From: Candidatus Hecatellales archaeon
Lineage (GTDB): Archaea > Thermoproteota > Bathyarchaeia > Hecatellales > Hecatellaceae
NCBI GenBank assembly: GCA_003662305.1
Contig: QMXU01000066.1
Coordinates: 1-6,013 of the forward strand
Length of the DNA stretch: 6,013 nt
Reading direction: 5' to 3'
Shown: positions 1-5,462 of the stretch, piece after piece
Layout of the letters: the number at the start of each line of letters is the position of its first letter
How positions within the stretch are numbered: position 1 is the first letter of the stretch
Notes under the pieces: generated by a model
The model's input: only the letters and a program-made list of their open reading frames with translations
Databases searched by the model: none
What the model was told of the DNA's origin: nothing
Translations under genes and position numbers: made by a program

Positions 1-106
1 CAGCAGAATTTTTTATTTTGATTCCCTTACTCTTTTTTGCGTTTTTAAAGTTTGCGTTTTCAAAAAATTAACAAATGCTAGAAAATCTTATTTTTTGAGC
101 AAGTGC
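1..106. other. AT-rich intergenic region before metV
   Basis: This stretch is strongly AT-rich and has T-tracts on the plus strand (about 9-19, 31-38 and 42-46), unlike the GC-balanced genes that follow. The T-tracts could be terminators of an upstream plus-strand gene outside the window, since archaeal termination is often at oligo-T. Read on the minus strand, the same tracts could instead be A-rich promoter DNA of a divergent gene. The metV frame happens to stay open from position 2, without a stop, but the composition and the promoter-like box after it argue that it is not coding. No gene is supported here. Confidence 0.6.
36..60. repeat. Short direct repeat TTTGCGTTTT (two copies)
   Basis: The decamer TTTGCGTTTT occurs at 36-45 and again at 51-60, so the copies are 15 bp apart start to start, with a TTTTAAAG-like linker. 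This places two copies about 50-70 bp upstream of the TATA-like box of metV, where an archaeal activator or repressor could bind. The sequence is low in complexity and T-rich, so chance is a serious alternative. Confidence 0.3.
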
Positions 107-120
107 AAAAAATATAAATA
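107..120 (+). promoter_or_regulatory. Putative metV promoter (TATA-like box)
   Basis: The run AAAAAATATAAATA resembles an archaeal A-rich BRE followed by a TATA box. Archaeal transcription usually begins about 25 bp after the box centre, which would be near position 140. That leaves a leader of about 20 nt holding the GAAGGTG ribosome-binding motif (147-153) before the ATG at 161. The box lies inside the longer reading frame that begins at a TTG at 95, which is the main reason to reject that longer start. Confidence 0.55.
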
Positions 121-160
121 CCGTTCCCGGCTTTTGGCTCATGAAAGAAGGTGTTCGCTT

Positions 161-892
161 ATGATGGGTCAAAAGCAGAAACCTTTGGAAGAAATTTTGA
201 AGAACCTAGACGGCAAGAAGAAGGTTGTCCTAATGGGGTGCGGAGGATGTGCAACAATCTTCCACACCGGTGACCCTGCGGCAATCGACAAAATGGCTGA
301 TGAACTTTCAAAGCATGGAAAGGAAATAATAGCCAAAATAAAGCTGCCCTTCGCTGTTTTCTGCTGTTATCTACCCATGAGCTCCCAGTTCCTGAAAATG
401 CATGAGAAAGACCTAGCCAACGCAGACGTGATCCTGATGATGTCCTGCGGCGACGGCGCCCAGGCTGTAAGAAGCTACCTTGACAACGAAATGAACATCG
501 TGAAGCCGATTTTCTCAGCTAACAACGCGTTAGGCTTCGTAGGTGAAGGTCCTGCCTCCTTCATAGAGAAGTGTATGGGCTGCGGAGACTGCGTGCTCGC
601 CGATACCGCTGGAATCTGCCCGCTAACCCAGTGTGCGAAAGGACTGCTGCACGGCCCATGCGGAGGCACAACGCCAGACGGCAAATGCGAAGTTGACCCT
701 GAAAAAGACTGTGCATGGCTTCAAATTTACAGGAGGCTGGAGAAGATAGGCCAGCTTGACAAGTTCCTAGAGATTAGAAAGCCTAAGGACTGGAATCCGG
801 CTACAAGACCTCGCAGGCTGACTGTGGAGCCCATAGACCTGATGGAGAAGCTTCGGGAACTTAAGGGCACACTAGAATCTATGGGGGTGTAA
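161..892 (+). CDS. metV: MetV-like methylenetetrahydrofolate reductase partner (MTHFR C-terminal family)
   Basis: This is a 243-residue protein of the cysteine-rich MetV family, the small subunit that accompanies MetF in acetogens. It is probably cytosolic, with no signal or membrane segment. Visible in order: a GCGGCAT motif (C27, C30) after a KKVVLMG strand, a Rossmann-like middle with CC at 68-69 and a SCGDG motif (C96), then a cysteine cluster C138-x2-C141-x2-C144 with C153 and C158, and the family hallmark GPCGG...GKCEV...CAW at about 165-186 (C167, C176, C184). These cysteines suggest at least one iron-sulfur cluster or zinc site that could pass electrons to MetF. The ATG at 161 is preferred: GAAGGTG lies 7 nt upstream. 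The in-frame TTG at 95 would add a basic 22-residue tail encoded by the promoter. ATG at 164 is also possible. MetF starts 5 nt after the stop, so the two are co-transcribed. The family is clear; the exact cofactor is inferred. Confidence 0.87.
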   Translation: MMGQKQKPLEEILKNLDGKKKVVLMGCGGCATIFHTGDPAAIDKMADELSKHGKEIIAKIKLPFAVFCCYLPMSSQFLKMHEKDLANADVILMMSCGDGAQAVRSYLDNEMNIVKPIFSANNALGFVGEGPASFIEKCMGCGDCVLADTAGICPLTQCAKGLLHGPCGGTTPDGKCEVDPEKDCAWLQIYRRLEKIGQLDKFLEIRKPKDWNPATRPRRLTVEPIDLMEKLRELKGTLESMGV

Positions 893-897
893 CCAGG

Positions 898-1827
898 ATG
901 GCAGGTGAAAAAGTTTACAGCAACCTTATGAGAGAGCTGAAAGCAGGAAAATTCGTTTTCACAGGAGAGCTTGAACCGGGAAAGGAAGGCGACATAGACA
1001 GCACCATTGAAGCAGCCAAAAGCCTAATGGGGCATGTGGTCGCATGCAACGTCACAGACAACCCTCAAAGCTTCGGATGCGTAAACAGCCTGGCAGCAGC
1101 CTACACCGTTCAAACTAAAACAGGCATGGAATGCATCTGCCAGCTGAGATGCTCCGACAAAAACCGTTTAGCCTTACTCTCAGATGTGCTGGCTGCAGGG
1201 CTTCTCGGAATAAAAAACATTCTGTCCATAACAGGAGACTATGTTTCGCTTGGCGACACTCCAGACGTAAGACCTGTTTACGACCTGGATTCAACCCTGC
1301 TAACCTACATGATAAGAAGAGTCGTAGATGAGGGAAAGGACCTGAGGGGAGGAGAAATAAGGAATCCTCCCAAACTCCACGTGGGAGTTGCAGCAAACCC
1401 AGGCTCCGAATTCCTCGACATGGAAGCCTACAAGCTGAAGCGTAAAGTCCTGGCGGGAGCTGAATTCGTGCAAACCCAAGTTGTATACCTGCCAGAGGTC
1501 GTGGACAGGTTTTTCAACAAGGTGAAAGAGGTAGGAGTGGACATTCCAATTCTCATCGGAATATTCCCTGCTAAAAGCTACGCTGAAGCCAAGTTCTTCC
1601 ACGAGCAGGTGTCAGGAGTCACCGTCCCCGAAGACTTCCTAAGCAAGCTGAAGCAGTCAAAGGAAATCAAAGACAAAGAAAAAAGGAAAGAGCTAATCGA
1701 CCAGATTAACATAGAGTATTTCACCGGCTTCCTAGAACATCTGAAGTCGACGCCGGCAGCCGGATGCCACATAATGGCGGTAGGCTACCCAGAAATAATC
1801 CCAGAACTTAAAAAGGTTGTAGGATAG
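898..1827 (+). CDS. metF: MetF-like methylenetetrahydrofolate / methylene-H4MPT reductase
   Basis: This 309-residue protein is a flavin-dependent TIM-barrel reductase of the MetF family, which reduces the methylene-pterin to the methyl-pterin. Seen directly: TGELEPG near the N-terminus, where E24 fits the catalytic glutamate of the family, NVTDNP (51-56), SITGDY with D114 matching the conserved Asp of the flavin-binding loop, GVAANPG (163-169), GAEFVQTQ (187-194) with the conserved substrate-side Gln, and a C-terminal GCHIMAVGYPE segment. Length is normal for MetF without the regulatory domain of eukaryotes. The start is supported by GGGGGTG at 883-889, which overlaps the end of metV. With H4MPT genes all around, the substrate is probably methylene-H4MPT, replacing Mer, but tetrahydrofolate cannot be excluded. 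The electron donor is unknown; MetV is the likely entry point. The family call is firm and the substrate is inference. Confidence 0.9.
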   Translation: MAGEKVYSNLMRELKAGKFVFTGELEPGKEGDIDSTIEAAKSLMGHVVACNVTDNPQSFGCVNSLAAAYTVQTKTGMECICQLRCSDKNRLALLSDVLAAGLLGIKNILSITGDYVSLGDTPDVRPVYDLDSTLLTYMIRRVVDEGKDLRGGEIRNPPKLHVGVAANPGSEFLDMEAYKLKRKVLAGAEFVQTQVVYLPEVVDRFFNKVKEVGVDIPILIGIFPAKSYAEAKFFHEQVSGVTVPEDFLSKLKQSKEIKDKEKRKELIDQINIEYFTGFLEHLKSTPAAGCHIMAVGYPEIIPELKKVVG

Positions 1828-1839
1828 CCTCTTCCACTA

Positions 1840-1851
1840 CTTTTTTGTTTT
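1840..1851 (+). terminator. Oligo-T tract after metF
   Basis: CTTTTTTGTTTT lies 13 nt after the metF stop, in the 22-nt gap between the convergent metF and ftr genes, and overlaps the ftr stop codon. Oligo-T on the sense strand is the usual intrinsic termination signal in archaea, so this probably ends the metVF transcript. No hairpin was seen. I found no comparable strong tract for ftr, whose transcript may run antisense into metF. Confidence 0.4.
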
Positions 1852-2740
1852 ATATTCCAAGCGTTTTCAACTGTATTTTGTGCGGGCCGAGTTTGCCGCC
1901 GAAGTTTGCTGCTGAAATTTTCACTACGCCTGGCACTTGGACGGCTGCTTCTATTCCAACTTTCATAGCCTTCCTTACGGCTGGCAGAGTTAACCCGTTA
2001 ATCACTATCTCGTAGACGTTGTTCACGTTTTTAGGTATCAGGGTTTCAGCTACTACGTCCTTGAGAGCTGGACAGTAGAGATGGTTTGTTGAGGCGGGAA
2101 GCTTATACTTCATGGAGCCCACCTTAGAGCCTGAACGGCATACGCCTCCAGGGAAGGGCAACACAACCTCTTCAACATGGCCTATGGCTTCCACAGCCTT
2201 TTCAGCTGCCTCCAATCCGGCTTTCTGGTTTTCGGCGAGAATCAGAAAGTTTCCTCCAGCAACCCCAAGCTTAACGCCAAACCGGTGTTCTATGACGAAC
2301 TCGCCTTCCATCACGGGAATTCTCCAGACGGTTCTGTCCCCGACTTTATCCTTCTTCTGGAATCCGTCTCCAAAATAGCGTAGGCTTCCTCCAATTTTAA
2401 GCCTCTTCACAGCCCTGCCCGCCAGACCGTCGAAGGCTGCTGTGGTAGGGCAGGTCAGAATGCACTGGCCTACACGCCTTATAAGCTGGTCTTTAAGCCC
2501 GAACCCTGTATTATGGTATATATGAATGTAAACACCCGGTCTTCCGTCTGGGGTTTCAGAGGGCGGCACTGTACGTTCGATCCCAGCTTCCGCTGGAGAC
2601 ATGATAATCGAGACTGCGAAGCCTGTGGCGGCTTCAGCCGAGGTTAACGCCCACTTCTCATTTTCAGCTGTTATAAGAATCCTGCTGACCCACATAGGGA
2701 AGGCTTCCGCGAACGTATCTTCAATTTCAACATCTGCCAA
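1850..2740 (-). CDS. ftr: Formylmethanofuran:tetrahydromethanopterin formyltransferase
   Basis: Ftr transfers the formyl group from formylmethanofuran to H4MPT, the second step of the archaeal methyl branch. It is a soluble cytosolic enzyme, usually a homo-oligomer. The 296 residues match the usual length of about 297. Family signatures are visible: VEIEDTFAEAF at 4-14, KWALTSAEAATGF at 29-41, MSPAEAGIE at 47-55, TPDGRPGV at 63-70, then GEFVIEHRFG, GVAGGNF, PFPGG, LPASTN, YEIVINGL and a C-terminal PGVVKISAANFGGKLG. The start is TTG at 2740 on the minus strand. An in-frame TGA at 2747-2749 rules out any earlier start, and the next ATG (residue 16) would remove the conserved N-terminus. GGAGG lies about 10 nt upstream of the TTG. 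The gene faces metF convergently and mtd divergently. The bacterial homologue FhcD is less likely given the F420-dependent mtd next door. Confidence 0.96.
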   Translation of the reverse strand: MADVEIEDTFAEAFPMWVSRILITAENEKWALTSAEAATGFAVSIIMSPAEAGIERTVPPSETPDGRPGVYIHIYHNTGFGLKDQLIRRVGQCILTCPTTAAFDGLAGRAVKRLKIGGSLRYFGDGFQKKDKVGDRTVWRIPVMEGEFVIEHRFGVKLGVAGGNFLILAENQKAGLEAAEKAVEAIGHVEEVVLPFPGGVCRSGSKVGSMKYKLPASTNHLYCPALKDVVAETLIPKNVNNVYEIVINGLTLPAVRKAMKVGIEAAVQVPGVVKISAANFGGKLGPHKIQLKTLGI

Positions 2741-2790
2741 ACCCTTTCAGCCTCCAAACCTTGAAGCCGAATTCCACATACTACTAAACC

Positions 2791-2799
2791 GTTTTAAAC
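2791..2799 (-). promoter_or_regulatory. Putative ftr promoter (TATA-like box)
   Basis: Read on the minus strand, this is GTTTAAAAC preceded by the A/T-rich AGAAAATTTAA, a plausible BRE plus TATA box. A start about 25 bp downstream, near 2768-2770, would give a leader of about 28 nt that contains the GGTTTGGAGG ribosome-binding segment (2751-2760, minus strand). Judged by eye only. Confidence 0.45.
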
Positions 2800-2821
2800 T
2801 TAAATTTTCTGTTAGCAGGTA

Positions 2822-2829
2822 GGGGCCCC
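2822..2829. promoter_or_regulatory. GC palindrome GGGGCCCC between divergent promoters
   Basis: A perfect 8-bp palindrome stands out in an otherwise A/T-rich divergent intergenic region. It sits just upstream of the TATA-like box of mtd and about 25 bp upstream of that of ftr, where one bound regulator could affect both promoters. There are no longer arms and no second copy, so operator function is speculative. Confidence 0.22.
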
Positions 2830-2832
2830 CAT

Positions 2833-2843
2833 AAAAAATAAAA
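2833..2843 (+). promoter_or_regulatory. Putative mtd-fwd operon promoter (TATA-like box)
   Basis: AAAAAATAAAA is the only strongly A/T-rich element at a suitable distance before mtd. A start about 25 bp after it, near 2863-2868, would give a leader of about 35-40 nt containing GGAGGT at 2888-2893. It would drive mtd and, by read-through, the fwd genes. It lacks the usual alternating TATA pattern, so the assignment is tentative. Confidence 0.4.
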
Positions 2844-2887
2844 GTCAACCTAGCTATTATGGTTCAAGCGTGCGGTCTGGTTGGTTT

Positions 2888-2893
2888 GGAGGT
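2888..2893 (+). promoter_or_regulatory. Ribosome-binding site deciding the mtd start
   Basis: GGAGGT lies 9 nt before the ATG at 2903 and downstream of the alternative GTG at 2870, so it supports the ATG. The wider segment GGTTTGGAGG (2883-2892) also occurs before ftr on the other strand (2751-2760). Confidence 0.7.
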
Positions 2894-2902
2894 CAAGGGG
2901 TT

Positions 2903-3739
2903 ATGGTTGTAAAGTTAGGTTTTATAAAGCTTGGAAATGTCGGCGTAGCACCTCTTCTCGAGCTTGCCCTAGACGAGAGAGCTGAAAGGGAGGACTTGGA
3001 TGTAAGGGTTTTCGGTTCCGGAGCAAAGCTAACCCCAGAGCAGGCTGAAGACCTGGCGGAAAGGCTTATCGCCTACAAGCCTGACCTCGCCGTGTCCGTA
3101 AGCCCCAACGCCGCCCTGCCAGGCCCTAAAAAGGTTAGAGAGAAGCTTAAGGAAGCCGGAATCCCGCTGATAACGGTTACAGACGCTCCCGGCAAAAAAG
3201 CTGTTAAAGACATTGAGGAGAAAGGCTTCGGCTACATCATCGTCAAAGGAGACGCCATGATAGGGGCGAGAAAGGAGTTCCTAGACCCCGTGGAAATGCT
3301 CATCTTCAACGCTGACATCATCAAGGTTCTAGCCGTAACCGGCGTCTTCAACATCTTCCAGGAAGCCTTCGCCAAGGCTATCGACGCCATCAAGAAAGGT
3401 GAAAAACCAGAGCTTCCAAGAATCATCGTCACCGCTGAGAACGCTGTTAAGGCAGCAGGCTTCTCAAACCCCTACGCGCAGGTTAAAGCCATGGCTGCCT
3501 ACGAAATCCTGCAGAAGGTGGCTGAAATGAACGTGGAGGGCTGCTTCAAAATCCAGGAGCGAGACCAGTATGTGCCTGTGGTGGCGGCAGCCCACGAAGC
3601 CTTAAGGGCGGCTGTAATCCTAGCCAACGAAGCCAGAGAAATCGAGAAGAGCATGGACACCGTCCTCAGGAAGCCCCACGACAAGGAAGGCAGAATCCTA
3701 GTGAAACGTAAACTCTTCGAGAAGCCTTCAGCCCAGTAG
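2903..3739 (+). CDS. mtd: F420-dependent methylene-H4MPT dehydrogenase
   Basis: Mtd reversibly reduces methenyl-H4MPT to methylene-H4MPT with F420H2. It is a cytosolic enzyme typical of methanogens and related archaea. The 278 residues match the family length of about 275-285. Visible signatures: FIKLGNVG (7-14), DERAERED (24-31), PGPKKVRE (73-80), TDAPGKK (93-99), GYIIVKGDAMIGARKEFLDPVEM (110-132, the most conserved block), NPYAQVKAMAAYEI, VEGCF and a C-terminal LRKPHD...GRILVKRK. The ATG at 2903 is chosen because of GGAGGT 9 nt upstream and because homologues begin close to the VKxxFIKxGNxG segment. A GTG at 2870 would add 11 unconserved residues that overlap the ribosome-binding site. This is the first gene of a four-gene run; fwdD follows 18 nt later. 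Being co-transcribed with fwd ties F420 chemistry to formylmethanofuran metabolism. Confidence 0.96.
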   Translation: MVVKLGFIKLGNVGVAPLLELALDERAEREDLDVRVFGSGAKLTPEQAEDLAERLIAYKPDLAVSVSPNAALPGPKKVREKLKEAGIPLITVTDAPGKKAVKDIEEKGFGYIIVKGDAMIGARKEFLDPVEMLIFNADIIKVLAVTGVFNIFQEAFAKAIDAIKKGEKPELPRIIVTAENAVKAAGFSNPYAQVKAMAAYEILQKVAEMNVEGCFKIQERDQYVPVVAAAHEALRAAVILANEAREIEKSMDTVLRKPHDKEGRILVKRKLFEKPSAQ

Positions 3740-3757
3740 CAGTTTGGGGGAAAGGAG

Positions 3758-4153
3758 TTGAAGTTTATTCTCGTAACTGGGACGGCTGTGAAGCAGGCTC
3801 AGGGGAAAGAGCATGGTAAAATCTCGGAGAAGTATAAGGAGGCTGCTGCCGTCTGCGAGTTCTCCGAGGAAGACCTCGCCAAACTAGGTGTCCAGCCTGG
3901 AGACCCTGTAAGGGTTACCTCAAAGTTTGGAAGCGTAGTGGTTAAGGCTGCAAAGGCAAGGGAGCCCACGCCTGGAATAGCCTTCATCCCGACAGGACCC
4001 TGGGCTAACGCTGTTACATCCTCCCAGACGAGGGGTGCCGGAATCCCAAGCTATAAGTCCCTTGAAGTCGAGGTTGAACCGGCACCTGGAGAGGAGGTTC
4101 TAGACCTCCCCCAGCTTTTAAAGCAAACCCTTGGAGGGTTGAAGGAGGCCTAA
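3758..4153 (+). CDS. fwdD: Formylmethanofuran dehydrogenase subunit D (molybdopterin-dinucleotide-binding)
   Basis: This 131-residue subunit corresponds to the C-terminal pterin-cofactor-binding domain of molybdopterin oxidoreductases, which the Fwd/Fmd complex encodes as a separate polypeptide. It closes over the tungsto- or molybdopterin held by subunit B. Visible: LVTGTAVKQAQGKEHGK at 5-21, the double-psi barrel block LGVQPGDPVRVTSKFGSVVVKA at 43-64, and the subunit D hallmark GIAFIPTGPWAN (73-84) followed by TRGAGIPSYK (91-100). Length is normal for FwdD. The start is TTG at 3758: reading upstream in frame reaches the mtd stop without another start codon. GGGGG (3746-3750) lies 7 nt before it, and AAAGGAG directly abuts it. 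fwdB follows after only 3 nt, so coupled translation is likely. Whether the enzyme uses W (fwd) or Mo (fmd) cannot be read from the sequence. Confidence 0.92.
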   Translation: MKFILVTGTAVKQAQGKEHGKISEKYKEAAAVCEFSEEDLAKLGVQPGDPVRVTSKFGSVVVKAAKAREPTPGIAFIPTGPWANAVTSSQTRGAGIPSYKSLEVEVEPAPGEEVLDLPQLLKQTLGGLKEA

Positions 4154-4156
4154 CCC

Positions 4157-5455
4157 ATGCCCGCTATTCGTGGAGTAGTATGCACCTTCTGCGGCTGCAC
4201 CTGCGACGACCTGGAGGTCTCCGTGGAAGGAAACCAGGTTAAAGCTGTGAAATACGCTTGCGCCATCGGAATGGAGAAAATGTCCAAGTGCGTCGAGGAG
4301 AGAGACCCCCGCATACTCGTCCGGAGCAACGGCCAGCTCAGGGAGGCCGGTCTGGAAGAGGCTTTAGACAGGGCTGCCGAAATCCTTGCCAACTCCAAGT
4401 ATCCGCTGCTATACGGCTGGAGCAATACAAGCTGCGAAGCCATAAAGGTTGGAATAGAGCTTGCCGAGGAGCTTGGAGGCGTAATAGACAACACCTCCTG
4501 CGTCTGTCATGGCCCCGGAATAGAGGCAGCCCAAGAAGTTGGAATAGTTGAGGGAACCCTCGGGCAAGCCCGCCATAGGGCGGACCTTATAGTCTACTGG
4601 GGGTGCAACCCCCTTCAAGCCCACATGCGGCACCTCGCCCGCTACACGGTTATGAGCTCAGGGCTTTTCAGAGCTGGCAGAAAAGACAGAAAGCTGGTTG
4701 TCGTGGACGTGCGTAAGACTTCAACAGCCAAGCTGGCGAACATGTTCCTCCAGGTTAAGCCTGGAATGGACTACGAGCTCATCCAAGCCATAAGAATGGC
4801 TATCCAAGACGAGGAAATCGAAGCAGACGAAGTTGCAGGGGTGCCGGTTGAGCAGATTGAGGAGTTAGCCGACCTGATGGTAAGCTGCGAGTTCGGCTTC
4901 CTCTTCTTCGGCTTAGGGCTAACCCAGCCTAGCGCTAAAAACGAGAACATTGCTGCCGCCATCTCGCTTATCCAAGATTTAAACCTTAAAACTAAGTGGC
5001 TTCTGCTTCCCATGAGAGGCCATCACAACGTTACCGGAGCCAACAAGGTAACCCTTTGGGAGACAGGCTACCCGTTCGCCGTAGACTTCAGCCACGGCTA
5101 TCCACGGTACAACCCTGGCGAAACCTCCTCCGTGGACTTGCTGACAAGGCGTGAGGTGGACGCAGCTCTAATAGTGGCCTCAGACCCGGTGGCCCACATG
5201 CCTGCTCAAACAGCCAAGGCCTTCACGGAGATACCCATGGTGGTGGTAGACCCGCTGATGACTGCTTCAGCTCTCCTAGCAGACGTTAGAATGCCAGCAG
5301 CCTTCGTAGGCGTTGAAACGGAGGGAACCATCTACCGGATGGACGGGGTTCCGCTGAGGGCTAAAAAGCTTGTGGAGCCTCCTGAAGGAATCCTCCCAGA
5401 CAAGGTTATCCTCGCACGCCTCCTAGAGCGGGTTAGAAAGCTCAGGCGGAGGTGA
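4157..5455 (+). CDS. fwdB: Formylmethanofuran dehydrogenase catalytic subunit B
   Basis: FwdB holds the tungsto/molybdo-bispterin site that reduces CO2 to formate, which then passes to FwdA. The 432 residues match the family. A [4Fe-4S] site is seen at the N-terminus: C9-x2-C12-x3-C16 and C35 (KYACAIG). The metal ligand is the cysteine in VCHGPG at residue 117 (codon TGT, 4505-4507), equivalent to Cys118 of Methanothermobacter FwdB. Some methanogens have selenocysteine there; this is plain cysteine. A further cysteine (C115) sits two residues before it. Later blocks fit the family: YWGCNPLQAHMRHLARY, VVVDVRKTSTAKLA, GLGLTQP, MRGHHNVTGAN, ASDPVAHMP and VVVDPLMTASALLADVRMPAAFVGVETEGTIYRMDG. GGAGG at 4144-4148 lies 8 nt before the ATG. 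fwdD ends 3 nt upstream and fwdA starts 7 nt downstream. Confidence 0.95.
   Translation: MPAIRGVVCTFCGCTCDDLEVSVEGNQVKAVKYACAIGMEKMSKCVEERDPRILVRSNGQLREAGLEEALDRAAEILANSKYPLLYGWSNTSCEAIKVGIELAEELGGVIDNTSCVCHGPGIEAAQEVGIVEGTLGQARHRADLIVYWGCNPLQAHMRHLARYTVMSSGLFRAGRKDRKLVVVDVRKTSTAKLANMFLQVKPGMDYELIQAIRMAIQDEEIEADEVAGVPVEQIEELADLMVSCEFGFLFFGLGLTQPSAKNENIAAAISLIQDLNLKTKWLLLPMRGHHNVTGANKVTLWETGYPFAVDFSHGYPRYNPGETSSVDLLTRREVDAALIVASDPVAHMPAQTAKAFTEIPMVVVDPLMTASALLADVRMPAAFVGVETEGTIYRMDGVPLRAKKLVEPPEGILPDKVILARLLERVRKLRRR
5448..5455 (+). promoter_or_regulatory. Ribosome-binding site deciding the fwdA start
   Basis: GGAGGTGA, a full match to the archaeal anti-Shine-Dalgarno sequence, overlaps the fwdB stop codon and lies 7 nt before the ATG at 5463. 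The nearer ATG at 5458 is in another frame and meets TAG after six codons. Confidence 0.8.
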
Positions 5456-5462
5456 ACATGTT

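Noticed and set aside
1115..1602. Antisense and out-of-frame open frames within metF
   Set aside because: They overlap a well-conserved gene, show no recognisable motifs and have no ribosome-binding or promoter signals; they are shadows of the metF coding frame.
2112..2383. Plus-strand open frames opposite ftr
   Set aside because: They lie entirely across the clear Ftr coding sequence, and their compositions are those of reverse-strand shadows.
2870..2902. GTG start for mtd adding 11 residues
   Set aside because: The added residues are not like the family N-terminus, and the added codons contain the GGAGGT motif that serves the ATG at 2903.
4505..4507. Selenocysteine at the FwdB metal ligand
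   Set aside because: The codon is TGT (cysteine), not TGA, so no recoding is present.
4150..5013. Minus-strand and alternative-frame open frames opposite fwdB
   Set aside because: FwdB is continuous with all its motifs intact; these frames have no family signature or leader.
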